Positions 42,957 to 51,770 of a stretch of DNA of 64,000 bases are shown here, piece after piece. Under the pieces are notes generated by a model that did no database searches, was not told where the DNA came from, and saw only the letters and a program-made list of their open reading frames with translations. The stretch is from an uncultured Lachnospiraceae bacterium (GTDB lineage Bacteria > Bacillota > Clostridia > Lachnospirales > Lachnospiraceae): positions 1 to 64,000 of the forward strand of contig CAJTXP010000021.1 in the NCBI GenBank assembly GCA_910583615.1. The letters run 5' to 3'. Numbering within the stretch: the first letter of the stretch is position 1; each line of letters begins with the position of its first letter. A program made the translations under genes and the position numbers.

Positions 42957-43012
42957 GTTGTTTTGTCCGTCACAGGTGAACAGACCTGTCCGAATGAGAC
43001 GGACAAAACAAC
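42957..43012. repeat. Long perfect hairpin with nested hairpin
   Basis: GTTGTTTTGTCCGTC (42957-42971) is the exact complement of GACGGACAAAACAAC (42998-43012). Inside the 26-base loop ACAGGT pairs with ACCTGT (42972-42989). No T-run follows on either strand. It could be a terminator, an RNA-processing site or a remnant of a small palindromic mobile repeat. Confidence 0.7.
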
Positions 43013-43032
43013 CACGTTAATTGACGGCAGCG

Positions 43033-43061
43033 TTGCATTTTCCGGTAATCTTTAGTATAGT
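43033..43061 (+). promoter_or_regulatory. Promoter of the DUF512-der-plsY-gpsA operon
   Basis: TTGCAT (43033-43038), 17-base spacer, TATAGT (43056-43061), about 30 bases before the first gene. Confidence 0.6.
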
Positions 43062-43092
43062 ATTAGGAAGAAAGAAATGAGGATAAAAGGGC

Positions 43093-44394
43093 ATGGAACA
43101 TGTGATAAGCGGGGTTGTTCCCGGGAGTATTGCGCAGGAGATGGAGATTGAGCCGGGGGATGTACTGCTGTCTGTAAACGGACAGGCTCCCAAAGACGTA
43201 TTCGATTACCGGTACTTACTGAACGAAGAAGAAGTTCTGGTTCTGATCCAGAAACAGAGCGGTGAAGAATGGGAGCTTGAGATTGAGAAAGAATATGAAG
43301 AGGATCTTGGGCTGGAATTTGAGAACGGGCTTATGGATGATTACCGATCCTGCAGGAACAGATGCATTTTCTGCTTTATTGATCAGCTTCCGAAAGGAAT
43401 GCGTGAAACCCTGTATTTTAAGGATGACGATTCCCGCCTGTCGTTTCTGCAGGGGAATTATCTGACGCTGACCAATATGAGCGATGCAGATCTGGACCGT
43501 ATCATCTATTATAAGCTGTCCCCCATCAATATATCATTTCAGACAACGAATCCGGAGCTTCGCTGCAGAATGCTCAACAACCGTTTTGCGGGAGAGATTC
43601 ATGAGAAGGTATGGAAGCTTCGGGAAGCCGGAATTGTCATGAACGGTCAGATCGTTCTGTGCAGGGGAGTGAACGACAAAGAAGAGCTGGAGCGTTCCAT
43701 ACGGGATATGACCGGTTATCTTCCCGAACTGCAGAGCGTATCGGTAGTGCCTGTGGGACTGACCCGTTACCGGGACGGCCTGTATCCTCTGGAGCCTTTT
43801 ACAAAAGAGGACGCCTGCGAGGTACTGGAGACGATTCATAAATGGCAGAAGAAAATTTATGATTCGCATGGCACGCATTTTGTCCATGCGGGTGATGAAT
43901 GGTACATTCTGGCGGGGCGACCTGTGCCGGAGCAGAACGTGTATGACGGATATCTGCAGCTTGAGAACGGAGTCGGAATGGTAAGGCTTCTTGAAGAAGA
44001 GGTGAAAGATGCTCTCTGTGGAGTATCCGGAGACGAAAGAGAACGGAAGGTAACGATTGCAACCGGAGAACTTGCCGCTCCTTTTCTGGAAAGGCATGCA
44101 GAGAGGATTCGGGAAAAATATCCCAATGTCCAGGTTCAGGTGTTTCCCGTTCGGAACCGTTTCTTTGGAGAAAGGATCACCGTGGCGGGTCTTGTGACCG
44201 GTCAGGATCTGATTGGACAGCTTAAGGGGAAGACAGCAGGAGAGAAGCTTTTGATTACGGAACATATGCTGAAAAGCAAAGAACCGGTGTTTCTGGATGA
44301 CGTAACCGTGGAGGAAGTGGAAAAAGCTTTACAAATCAAAGTATCCATAGTAGAATCAGGCGGAAATGATCTTGTGAGGCATATTGTGGAATAG
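43093..44394 (+). CDS. DUF512 protein with PDZ and radical-SAM-like domains
   Basis: 433 residues. N-terminal PDZ-like segment (HVISGVVPGSIAQEMEIEPG, DVLLSVNGQAP), then CRNRCIFCFIDQLPKGMRET, a CxxxCxxC cluster expected to bind 4Fe-4S and SAM. The C-terminal DUF512 follows (HAGDEWYILAGRPVPE, TGELAAPFLERHAERI). The family is conserved in Clostridia and Cyanobacteria next to der, but no activity is known. It is the first gene of an operon that continues with der after 17 bases. Confidence 0.9.
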   Translation: MEHVISGVVPGSIAQEMEIEPGDVLLSVNGQAPKDVFDYRYLLNEEEVLVLIQKQSGEEWELEIEKEYEEDLGLEFENGLMDDYRSCRNRCIFCFIDQLPKGMRETLYFKDDDSRLSFLQGNYLTLTNMSDADLDRIIYYKLSPINISFQTTNPELRCRMLNNRFAGEIHEKVWKLREAGIVMNGQIVLCRGVNDKEELERSIRDMTGYLPELQSVSVVPVGLTRYRDGLYPLEPFTKEDACEVLETIHKWQKKIYDSHGTHFVHAGDEWYILAGRPVPEQNVYDGYLQLENGVGMVRLLEEEVKDALCGVSGDERERKVTIATGELAAPFLERHAERIREKYPNVQVQVFPVRNRFFGERITVAGLVTGQDLIGQLKGKTAGEKLLITEHMLKSKEPVFLDDVTVEEVEKALQIKVSIVESGGNDLVRHIVE

Positions 44395-44411
44395 AATAGA
44401 AAGAGGTTAAT

Positions 44412-45734
44412 ATGAGGAAAGCAATTGTAGCAATTGTGGGACGCCCGAATGTGGGAAAATCCACGCTGTTCAATGCGCTGGCAGGAGAGAATATTTCCAT
44501 TGTAAAAGATACGCCGGGTGTGACCAGGGACCGGATCTATGCGGATGTCACATGGCTGAATCATAATTTTACATTGATTGATACCGGCGGAATCGAGCCG
44601 GACAGCAATGATGTTATTTTGTCCCAGATGAGAGAACAGGCGCAGATTGCCATTGATACGGCGGATGTGATCATCTTTCTGGCGGATGTGCGTCAGGGGC
44701 TTCAGGATGCAGATTCCAAAGTGGCGGATATGCTCCGCCGTTCAAAAAAACCGGTGGTTCTGGTCGTGAACAAGGTGGACAGTTTCCAGAAATACATGGC
44801 GGATGTTTATGAATTCTACAATCTTGGGATTGGAGACCCGGTTCCGGTGTCTGCGGCATCCAGGCTTGGAATCGGAGACATGCTGGATGAAGTGACTGCG
44901 TATTTTCCGGAGCATGCAGACGGAGAGGAGGAAGATGATCGCCCGAAGATTGCTGTTGTCGGGAAACCCAATGTGGGAAAATCTTCCATTATAAACAGGC
45001 TGACAGGAAATAACCGGGTGATTGTGTCAGACATTGCAGGTACCACAAGAGACGCCATTGATACGGATATTCGCTGGAACGGAAAGGACTATGTATTCAT
45101 TGATACGGCGGGACTGCGAAGAAAAAACAAGATTAAAGAAGAACTGGAACGGTACAGCATTATCCGTACCGTGACTGCAGTGGAGCGGGCGGATATTGTG
45201 GTGGTGGTGATCGATGCTGCGGAGGGCGTTACAGAACAGGATGCCAAGATCGCAGGGATCGCCCATGACCGGGGAAAGGGAGTCATTATCGCAGTCAACA
45301 AGTGGGATGCGGTGGAAAAAAGTGACAAAACCATTTATGAGTTTACCCGCCGGGTGAGAGAAGTGCTTTCTTTCATGCTCTATGCAGAGATCCTGTTTAT
45401 ATCTGCCAGGACCGGGCAGCGGCTGTCAAAACTTTTTGAAACGATCGATATGGTGATTGAAAACCAGACGCTGCGCATTCAGACAGGAGTACTCAATGAG
45501 ATCATTATGGAAGCAGTTGCCATGCAGCAGCCGCCCTCCGACCGGGGGCGGAGGCTGAAGATCTTCTATGTGACGCAGGTTTCTGTAAAACCGCCGACGT
45601 TTGTGGTCTTTGTCAATGATAAAGAGCTGATGCATTTTTCCTATACCCGTTATCTGGAGAACAAGATCCGGGATACGTTTGGCTTTAAAGGAACATCCCT
45701 GAAGTTTATCATACGTGAGAGAAAGGAACAGTGA
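44412..45734 (+). CDS. der: Ribosome-associated GTPase Der (EngA)
   Basis: 440 residues with two tandem GTPase domains and a KH-like C-terminal domain. Domain 1: GRPNVGKST, DTGG, NKVD. Domain 2: GKPNVGKSS, DTAG, NKWD. It works in 50S subunit assembly in the cytoplasm and is essential in most bacteria. Length and motif spacing are normal. Confidence 0.97.
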   Translation: MRKAIVAIVGRPNVGKSTLFNALAGENISIVKDTPGVTRDRIYADVTWLNHNFTLIDTGGIEPDSNDVILSQMREQAQIAIDTADVIIFLADVRQGLQDADSKVADMLRRSKKPVVLVVNKVDSFQKYMADVYEFYNLGIGDPVPVSAASRLGIGDMLDEVTAYFPEHADGEEEDDRPKIAVVGKPNVGKSSIINRLTGNNRVIVSDIAGTTRDAIDTDIRWNGKDYVFIDTAGLRRKNKIKEELERYSIIRTVTAVERADIVVVVIDAAEGVTEQDAKIAGIAHDRGKGVIIAVNKWDAVEKSDKTIYEFTRRVREVLSFMLYAEILFISARTGQRLSKLFETIDMVIENQTLRIQTGVLNEIIMEAVAMQQPPSDRGRRLKIFYVTQVSVKPPTFVVFVNDKELMHFSYTRYLENKIRDTFGFKGTSLKFIIRERKEQ

Positions 45735-45738
45735 TGAT

Positions 45739-46374
45739 ATGGAACGCTTGATCAGTCTGGGAATCGGCTATCTGTTCGGAATCTTTCAGACAGCCTATAT
45801 CTATGGAAAGATGAATGGGATCGATATCCGGGAGCACGGAAGCGGCAATGCCGGAACGACAAATGCGCTTCGGGTGCTTGGAAAAAAGGCGGGCGTTATC
45901 GTGCTTCTTGGAGATGTGGCGAAAACCGTGCTGGCGGTCGTTGCAGTGAGGCTTCTGTTTCACCGCCAGGATGCGGACTGGCTGCCTCTTCTGGGCATGT
46001 ATGCGGCTGCGGGAGCGGTTCTCGGACACAATTTTCCGGTACAGCTTGGTTTTAAGGGGGGAAAGGGAATCGCCTGTACGGCAGGTCTGATCCTGACGCT
46101 TGGGCCTCTTGTAACGGCGTTGGAAGCGTCTGCCTTTCTTCTGATCGTGTTTCTGACCGGATATGTATCGCTGGGATCGATTTTTGTGGTGATCGAACTT
46201 GTGATTGTTCTGGCGGTTCTGGGACAGAACGGATATTACGGCATGAGTCAGGGGCATCTGATGGAATTTTATGCCATCGGCGTGCTGCTGGCCTGCATGG
46301 CGATCTATCGTCACAGAGCCAATATCGTACGGCTTATGAAGGGAACGGAGAGCAGGATTTTTCGGAAGAAGTAG
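45739..46374 (+). CDS. plsY: Acyl-phosphate:glycerol-3-phosphate acyltransferase
   Basis: 211 residues from the ATG at 45739 (AAAGGAA upstream). Five membrane segments. Conserved motifs are REHGSGNAGTTNALRVLG, GHNFPVQLGFKGGKGIACTA and, later, RHRANIVRLMKGTE. It makes lysophosphatidate from acyl-phosphate at the membrane. The next gene, gpsA, supplies its glycerol-3-phosphate, which explains the pairing. Confidence 0.95.
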   Translation: MERLISLGIGYLFGIFQTAYIYGKMNGIDIREHGSGNAGTTNALRVLGKKAGVIVLLGDVAKTVLAVVAVRLLFHRQDADWLPLLGMYAAAGAVLGHNFPVQLGFKGGKGIACTAGLILTLGPLVTALEASAFLLIVFLTGYVSLGSIFVVIELVIVLAVLGQNGYYGMSQGHLMEFYAIGVLLACMAIYRHRANIVRLMKGTESRIFRKK

Positions 46375-46385
46375 GAGAGAGGATT

Positions 46386-47411
46386 ATGGCAAAAGTCAGT
46401 GTGATCGGAGCAGGAAGTTGGGGCATGGCTGTCGCAAAAGTGCTTGACAGCAACGGACACGAGGTGATCGTGTGGTCTCACAGAGAGGAAGAGGCAGGAA
46501 GGCTTCGGAAAAAAAGGGAGAATGAAACAAAGCTTCCAGGAGTAAGGCTTTCTGAACAGGTGTGGTTTACTTCGGATCTGGAAATGGCAGTGAAAGAAAG
46601 GGACCTGCTGATTCTTGCGGTCCCGTCCACTGCGGTCCGCAGTACGGCGCATAAGATGGCTTCCTTTGTAAGGCCGGGAGCAGTGATTGTGAATCTTGCG
46701 AAGGGGATCGAAGAGAGTACGCTGATGGTTTTGACCGATATTATCAGGCAGGAGATTCCGGAAGCGAATGCTGCAGTATTGTCCGGGCCAAGCCATGCCG
46801 AAGAGGTGGGACATGGAATTCCCACTACGGTGGTGGCGGGTGCGAAAAACCGTGAGACGGCGGAGTGCATCCAGAACATTTTTATGAATCATGTATTCCG
46901 GGTCTATACGAGTCCGGACATGCTGGGAATTGAACTGGGGGGAGCGCTTAAAAACGTCATTGCCCTGGCGGCCGGCGTGGCGGACGGGCTTGGCTGCGGA
47001 GATAATACCAAGGCGGCGCTGATTACCAGAGGGATTGCAGAGATGAGCCGACTGGGCGTCGCCATGGGAGGCAGGATCGAGACCTTTAACGGTCTGACGG
47101 GGATCGGAGATCTGATCGTGACCTGCGCCTCCAGACACAGCCGGAACCGGAAAGCCGGGTATCTGATCGGGCAGGGAAGAAGCATGCAGGAAGCCATGGA
47201 TGAAGTAAAGATGGTGGTAGAAGGAGTATACTCTGCGAAGGCGGCCATGGCGCTGGCCGGGAAATACGGCGTGAATATGCCCATTGTGGAGGAAGTGAAT
47301 AAAGTACTTTTTGAGAGTAAACCGGCCAGAGAGGCGATGGCGGATCTGATGCTGCGGGACAAGAAGATTGAGAATCCGGAGCTGCCATGGGAGGAAGCGA
47401 TACCCGGCTGA
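46386..47411 (+). CDS. gpsA: Glycerol-3-phosphate dehydrogenase [NAD(P)+]
   Basis: 341 residues. The N-terminal GAGSWGMAVAKVLDSNGHEV binds NAD(P)H. The active site is in VIALAAGVADGLGCGDNTKA, with Lys and the LITRGIAEMSRLG segment. It reduces dihydroxyacetone phosphate to sn-glycerol-3-phosphate for phospholipid synthesis. It lies 11 bases after plsY and closes the conserved DUF512-der-plsY-gpsA block. Confidence 0.96.
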   Translation: MAKVSVIGAGSWGMAVAKVLDSNGHEVIVWSHREEEAGRLRKKRENETKLPGVRLSEQVWFTSDLEMAVKERDLLILAVPSTAVRSTAHKMASFVRPGAVIVNLAKGIEESTLMVLTDIIRQEIPEANAAVLSGPSHAEEVGHGIPTTVVAGAKNRETAECIQNIFMNHVFRVYTSPDMLGIELGGALKNVIALAAGVADGLGCGDNTKAALITRGIAEMSRLGVAMGGRIETFNGLTGIGDLIVTCASRHSRNRKAGYLIGQGRSMQEAMDEVKMVVEGVYSAKAAMALAGKYGVNMPIVEEVNKVLFESKPAREAMADLMLRDKKIENPELPWEEAIPG

Positions 47412-47475
47412 ATACAGATTGGCTGCAGAGACGGATTCAGAACGGCTGTCCGGCAGAAGGGAATGGAGAGAAAAG

Positions 47476-48345
47476 ATGACAAGAAAAGAATTTCAGGCGT
47501 TGACAGATAAAGGAACGGTCCTTCTGGATGGAGGAACAGGCTCCTGTCTGCGCAGTATGGGCATGCCGGCAGGAGTCTGTACGGAGCAGTGGGTATATGA
47601 GCATCCGGATGCCATAAAAAAGCTTCAGACGGAATATGCTTCCGCAGGATCGCAGATCATCTATGCGCCGACTTTTGGCGCAAACCGGATATCACTTGAG
47701 AATATGGGGCTTAAGGGTCGGACGGAGGAACTGAACCGTACGCTGGCGGCCAGGACGGTAGAACATTTGAGCGGGCATGTGTTTGTAGCAGGAGATATGT
47801 CCACGACAGGGAAGCCGATGGAACCATATGGTCCCATGACCTATGACGGGCTGATGGATGTATATAAGGAACAGATCGTTTTTCTTGCCGAATCCGGTGT
47901 GGACCTGCTTGTGGCAGAGACCCTGATGTCCCAGGAAGAAGCGCTGGTGATCTGCGATGCGGCGCGTGCGGTATGCGATCTGCCCCTTCTTATCTCATTT
48001 ACCTGTGAAGGGGATGGGAATCTGTACTTTGGAGGAACGGTGGCGGAAGCGGCCGCGGCGCTGGATGCCATGGGCGCGGATGCAGTGGGAGTCAACTGTT
48101 CCGTAGGTCCGGATCAGCTGGAGGCAGTCATCCGCCGACTGAAGGATACGGTTTCGATTCCGATTATGGCAAAGCCCAATGCGGGGATGCCGGTCATTAC
48201 AGAGACAGGGGAGGCGGTTTACAGCATGGGGGCGGAGGAGTTTGCCGGACATGTGCTTCATCTTAAGGACTGCGGAGCCTCTCTGATCGGAGGATGCTGC
48301 GGAACGACTCCGGAATATATCAGGAAAATAAAGAAGAGTCTGTAA
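47476..48345 (+). CDS. Homocysteine S-methyltransferase-family protein
   Basis: 289 residues from the ATG at 47476 (GGAGAG upstream). An (alpha/beta)8 barrel related to the N-terminal domain of MetH: VLLDGGTGSCLRSMG, IIYAPTFGANRISLENMG, VGVNCSVGP and GGCCGTTPEYIRKIKK. The Cys of NCS and the CC pair are the zinc ligands. As a stand-alone domain without cobalamin modules it could use methylcobamide on separate proteins or S-methylmethionine. It is close to gpsA but the functional link is unclear. Confidence 0.88.
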   Translation: MTRKEFQALTDKGTVLLDGGTGSCLRSMGMPAGVCTEQWVYEHPDAIKKLQTEYASAGSQIIYAPTFGANRISLENMGLKGRTEELNRTLAARTVEHLSGHVFVAGDMSTTGKPMEPYGPMTYDGLMDVYKEQIVFLAESGVDLLVAETLMSQEEALVICDAARAVCDLPLLISFTCEGDGNLYFGGTVAEAAAALDAMGADAVGVNCSVGPDQLEAVIRRLKDTVSIPIMAKPNAGMPVITETGEAVYSMGAEEFAGHVLHLKDCGASLIGGCCGTTPEYIRKIKKSL

Positions 48346-48346
48346 T

Positions 48347-49930
48347 ATGAGAAAAATGATCATGCTGGGTATCAGCCTGCTGGCTGCCGGTTTATTGGGA
48401 GGGTATCTGCTTTTTTTTCAGCCTCAGAAGATTATGGAGGCAGGGGTGCTTTCGGAGGAAGATCTTGCCCGGCTTCTGGCGGTCAGGACCTGCTTTTCAG
48501 CGGAAGTGACAGCGTGTCTTTGGATAGACGGGGTAGAGGTTCCCTGTGAAGCGGAAGAAGGGCGGTATTACATTCCTAAAAATATGGAGGAAGATCACTG
48601 GAAAGGGCAGATCAGCGCATCCGTGGACGGAATGCCTGCTTCGGTCATATGGACAGCAGATACGGCTTTTGAAAATATGGAGGATGCAGTTGCAGAGGGA
48701 CATGTTTTTGAATGCATTGTCTATAATGAGACCGGTTATAAAAAAATGCCGGTGCTTTTTACCGGGCTTCCGGTGATGTGCATAGACGGAAACATGGGAG
48801 AGGCGGATTCCAGAGTGCGGGTGTTTGACCCGGTGAAAAGCCTTCGGGGGGATTATCAGACAGAGGAGAGCCGTGTTTATTATAACATTCGGGGTAATGC
48901 CAGCAAACGGTTTGAAAAGATCGGTTATCGTCTGGAACTTCTTTGGGAAGACGGGAGCGAAGGAAGGAAAACGTCTTTGCTGGGAATGAGAAGCGACAAC
49001 GACTGGCAGCTGAAGGCCATGTATTCTGACCGGAGTAAACTGCGGGACAAACTTTCCATTGATCTTTGGAATCAGATTGCAGAAAGTACAGAGACGAAGA
49101 CAGATACAGGCTGCCGGATGGAATATCTGGAACTGATCATAAATGGAAAATATCAGGGCCTGTATGGTCTGGTGGAGCCTACGGACTACAAGTCGCTGGG
49201 GCTTAATAAAGAAAAGGATCTGATCTATAAGGCTGCATCCGATGAATGGCCGGATGGGGAGCTTTTTGCCAAAAGCGAACAGATGCAGTCCTTCAGCTGT
49301 GCGGGAATTAATATCCGCCAGGCGGGGAGGCCGTATACATCCGGTCTGTGGGAGCCGTTTTGCAGATTCTGGAACAGCGGCTATGGGATGGAATCAAAAG
49401 AAGATCTGGAAATTCTGTATGAATGTATCGACCGGCAGAATTTTATTGAGTACGATCTGTATTATAACGCGATAGCCGGAATGGATAACCGGTTTAAAAA
49501 CATCATCTACAGCACGGTGATCCATGGAGACGGAACCTGTACCATCCGCCGGATCCCATGGGATCAGAACTACTCCTGGGGAGATGATTTTGAACAGGGA
49601 GAAGACAAGGATATCAAAAATATCCGCTATAATCCGGAACTGGCTTACCGATGGCTGAATGAAGAGGTATTTCGCAATATGCAGAAATATGACGACGATC
49701 TTGCAGAAGACATGAGAACCACCTGGGAAACGTGGCGCGGGAGTTTTTTAAAAGAAGAATACTGGAAGGCCTATGCCAGGGAACTGATGGCTTATCTGAC
49801 CGGTTCCGGCGCATTTGCCCGGGATACTGCAAGATGGCCGGACAGCGGAAACGTGGCAGGAACAGAAGAGATCGAAACGTTTATCGATGCACGGTTTGTA
49901 TGGCTGGATGAATATCTGCGTACCCTTTAA
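48347..49930 (+). CDS. CotH-like kinase-fold protein, secreted or membrane-anchored
   Basis: 527 residues. N-terminal hydrophobic segment (MIMLGISLLAAGLLGGYLLF) acts as signal or anchor. The CotH core has YYNIRGNASKRFEKIGYRLE, LLGMRSDNDWQLKAMYSDRS, YLELIINGKYQGLYGLVEP and the metal-site-like RIPWDQNYSWGDDFEQGEDK. CotH in Bacillus is a spore-coat protein kinase. In Lachnospiraceae the family is larger and also found outside sporulation loci. It starts 1 base after the upstream stop. Confidence 0.88.
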   Translation: MRKMIMLGISLLAAGLLGGYLLFFQPQKIMEAGVLSEEDLARLLAVRTCFSAEVTACLWIDGVEVPCEAEEGRYYIPKNMEEDHWKGQISASVDGMPASVIWTADTAFENMEDAVAEGHVFECIVYNETGYKKMPVLFTGLPVMCIDGNMGEADSRVRVFDPVKSLRGDYQTEESRVYYNIRGNASKRFEKIGYRLELLWEDGSEGRKTSLLGMRSDNDWQLKAMYSDRSKLRDKLSIDLWNQIAESTETKTDTGCRMEYLELIINGKYQGLYGLVEPTDYKSLGLNKEKDLIYKAASDEWPDGELFAKSEQMQSFSCAGINIRQAGRPYTSGLWEPFCRFWNSGYGMESKEDLEILYECIDRQNFIEYDLYYNAIAGMDNRFKNIIYSTVIHGDGTCTIRRIPWDQNYSWGDDFEQGEDKDIKNIRYNPELAYRWLNEEVFRNMQKYDDDLAEDMRTTWETWRGSFLKEEYWKAYARELMAYLTGSGAFARDTARWPDSGNVAGTEEIETFIDARFVWLDEYLRTL

Positions 49931-49936
49931 AAATAA

Positions 49937-49965
49937 TTGACAAAGGAAGCGTTCATTGTTACAAT
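49937..49965 (+). promoter_or_regulatory. Promoter of ilvN-ilvC
   Basis: TTGACA (49937-49942), 17-base spacer, TACAAT (49960-49965). The short leader (about 50 bases) has no T-box or attenuator. Confidence 0.75.
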
Positions 49966-50023
49966 ATTTTGGTATCGAATAAACTGTGCTTTAACAGAGT
50001 GAATGAAGAAAGCGGGGAGACAG

Positions 50024-50572
50024 ATGGACAAGGTGGTTTTTTCACTTCTTGTAGAGAATTCGTCAGGCGTTCTGAGCCGTGTTGCAGGGCTCTTTACCCG
50101 GCGCGGTTATAATATTGACAGTATTGCTGCAGGTATGACGGCGGATCCGAAATTTACAAGGATCACGGTAGTGGCAAGAGGGGATGAGATCATCCTTGAG
50201 CAGATTGAAAAACAGTTGAATAAACTGGAAGACGTGGTAGACATCAAGAAGCTTATGCCGGACAGTTCCGTATGCAGGGAACTGGTGCTTCTGAAGGTGC
50301 TCTGCGATGCTGGAAACCGTCAGAATATCATATCAATCACTGATATTTTCAGGGCAAAGATCGTAGACGTTTCCATAGACTCTCTGGTGATCGAGCTGGT
50401 GGGCAGCCAGTCAAAGATTGACGCATTTCTCCGGATGCTGGAGGATGTGGAGATTCTGGAACTTGCCCGCACCGGCCTTACCGGCCTTTCCAGAGGCACT
50501 TCCGATGTGAAGCTGCACAATGGGGATGGAAAGCTTGTGGACTACGACTTGTATAAAAGCAAACACATTTAG
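50024..50572 (+). CDS. ilvN: Acetolactate synthase small (regulatory) subunit
   Basis: 182 residues from the ATG at 50024 (GGGGAGA upstream). ACT domain at the start: FSLLVENSSGVLSRVAGLFT and RRGYNIDSIAAGMTADPKFT. The C-terminal half (LVLLKVLCDAGNRQNIISIT...) is the AHAS-regulatory fold. It carries valine feedback and boosts the catalytic subunit. The large subunit ilvB is not in the window. ilvC follows after 20 bases. Confidence 0.95.
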   Translation: MDKVVFSLLVENSSGVLSRVAGLFTRRGYNIDSIAAGMTADPKFTRITVVARGDEIILEQIEKQLNKLEDVVDIKKLMPDSSVCRELVLLKVLCDAGNRQNIISITDIFRAKIVDVSIDSLVIELVGSQSKIDAFLRMLEDVEILELARTGLTGLSRGTSDVKLHNGDGKLVDYDLYKSKHI

Positions 50573-50592
50573 GATGATGGAGGAGAGAGACA

Positions 50593-51609
50593 ATGGCAAA
50601 GATTTATTATCAGGAAGACTGTAACCTTTCCATGCTGGAAGGAAAGACGATTGCGGTCATCGGCTATGGCAGCCAGGGACATGCACATGCGCTGAACGCA
50701 AAGGAGTCCGGGTGCCACGTAATCATCGGGCTTTATGAGGGCAGCAGATCCTGGAAGCGCGCAGAAGAGCAGGGCTTTGAGGTATACACGGCTGCAGAGG
50801 CTGCGAAGAAGGCGGATATCATTATGATTCTGATCAATGATGAGCTGCAGGCTTCCATGTACAAAAAAGACATTGAGCCGAATCTGGAAGAGGGCAACAT
50901 GCTCATGTTCGCACATGGTTTTAATATTCATTTCAATCAGATCGTACCGCCGAAGAATGTGGACGTAACGATGATTGCTCCGAAGGGACCGGGACATACG
51001 GTGAGAAGCGAGTATCAGGCAGGCAAGGGCGTGCCGTGTCTGGTGGCGGTTCATCAGGATGCGACCGGAAAAGCGCTGGAGATGGCGCTGGCGTATGCGC
51101 TTGCCATCGGCGGCGCAAGGGCAGGCGTTCTGGAGACGACCTTCCGTACGGAGACCGAGACCGACCTGTTCGGCGAGCAGGCGGTGCTGTGCGGCGGCGT
51201 GTGCGCACTGATGCAGGCTGGGTATGAGACTCTGACCGAGGCGGGTTATGATCCGAGGAATGCATATTTCGAGTGTATCCATGAGATGAAGCTGATCGTG
51301 GATCTGATCTATCAGTCAGGCTTCGAGGGAATGAGATATTCCATCTCCAATACGGCGGAATACGGCGATTATATTACCGGGCCGAAGCTGATCACAGAGG
51401 AGACGAAGGCAACCATGAAGAAGATTCTGAAGGACATTCAGGATGGTTCCTTTGCAAAAGAGTTTCTTCTGGATATGTCTGCGGCGGGCGGACAGGCTCA
51501 TTTCAAAGCCATGAGAAAGCTGGCGGCAGAGCATCCGTCAGAGAAAGTCGGAAAAGAGATCCGGAAGCTGTACAGCTGGAACGGCGAGGATAAATTACTG
51601 GATAACTAG
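50593..51609 (+). CDS. ilvC: Ketol-acid reductoisomerase
   Basis: 338 residues, class I length. It converts acetolactate to dihydroxyisovalerate with NADPH and Mg2+. Motifs: VIGYGSQGHAHALNAKESGC, then PKGPGHTVRSEY, and C-terminal metal/substrate acids in TETDLFGEQAVLCGG, FECIHEMKLIVDLIY and SISNTAEYGD. Co-transcribed with ilvN. Confidence 0.97.
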   Translation: MAKIYYQEDCNLSMLEGKTIAVIGYGSQGHAHALNAKESGCHVIIGLYEGSRSWKRAEEQGFEVYTAAEAAKKADIIMILINDELQASMYKKDIEPNLEEGNMLMFAHGFNIHFNQIVPPKNVDVTMIAPKGPGHTVRSEYQAGKGVPCLVAVHQDATGKALEMALAYALAIGGARAGVLETTFRTETETDLFGEQAVLCGGVCALMQAGYETLTEAGYDPRNAYFECIHEMKLIVDLIYQSGFEGMRYSISNTAEYGDYITGPKLITEETKATMKKILKDIQDGSFAKEFLLDMSAAGGQAHFKAMRKLAAEHPSEKVGKEIRKLYSWNGEDKLLDN

Positions 51610-51656
51610 TACTGTATTCACTGGAATTTTCGTAAGACAGTACTGGGATTTAAGGG

Positions 51657-51738
51657 AGAGGATGCCGCAGAGCGTATCTTCCGGTTCCCGACAGGTGCTG
51701 GCGGGAGCCGGGGGATGGGTTTTGCGGCATCTCTTTTC
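51657..51738 (+). terminator. Terminator hairpin after ilvC
   Basis: AGAGGATGCCGCA (51657-51669) pairs with TGCGGCATCTCT (51723-51734) and TTTT follows. A second small hairpin AGTACTGT/ACAGTACT lies just upstream (51607-51644). Confidence 0.65.
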
Positions 51739-51770
51739 TGTTTTGCAGGATGACGGAACAAAAGGAGTAC

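Noticed and set aside
42935..42960. ACTGGAGCGGACGCCGGAGTTG resembles the start of the 68-bp mini-ORF repeat
   Set aside because: The match is short and gapped, has no ATGTCACC start and no downstream CGCGAGCATCAGCG. Probably chance in GC-rich DNA.
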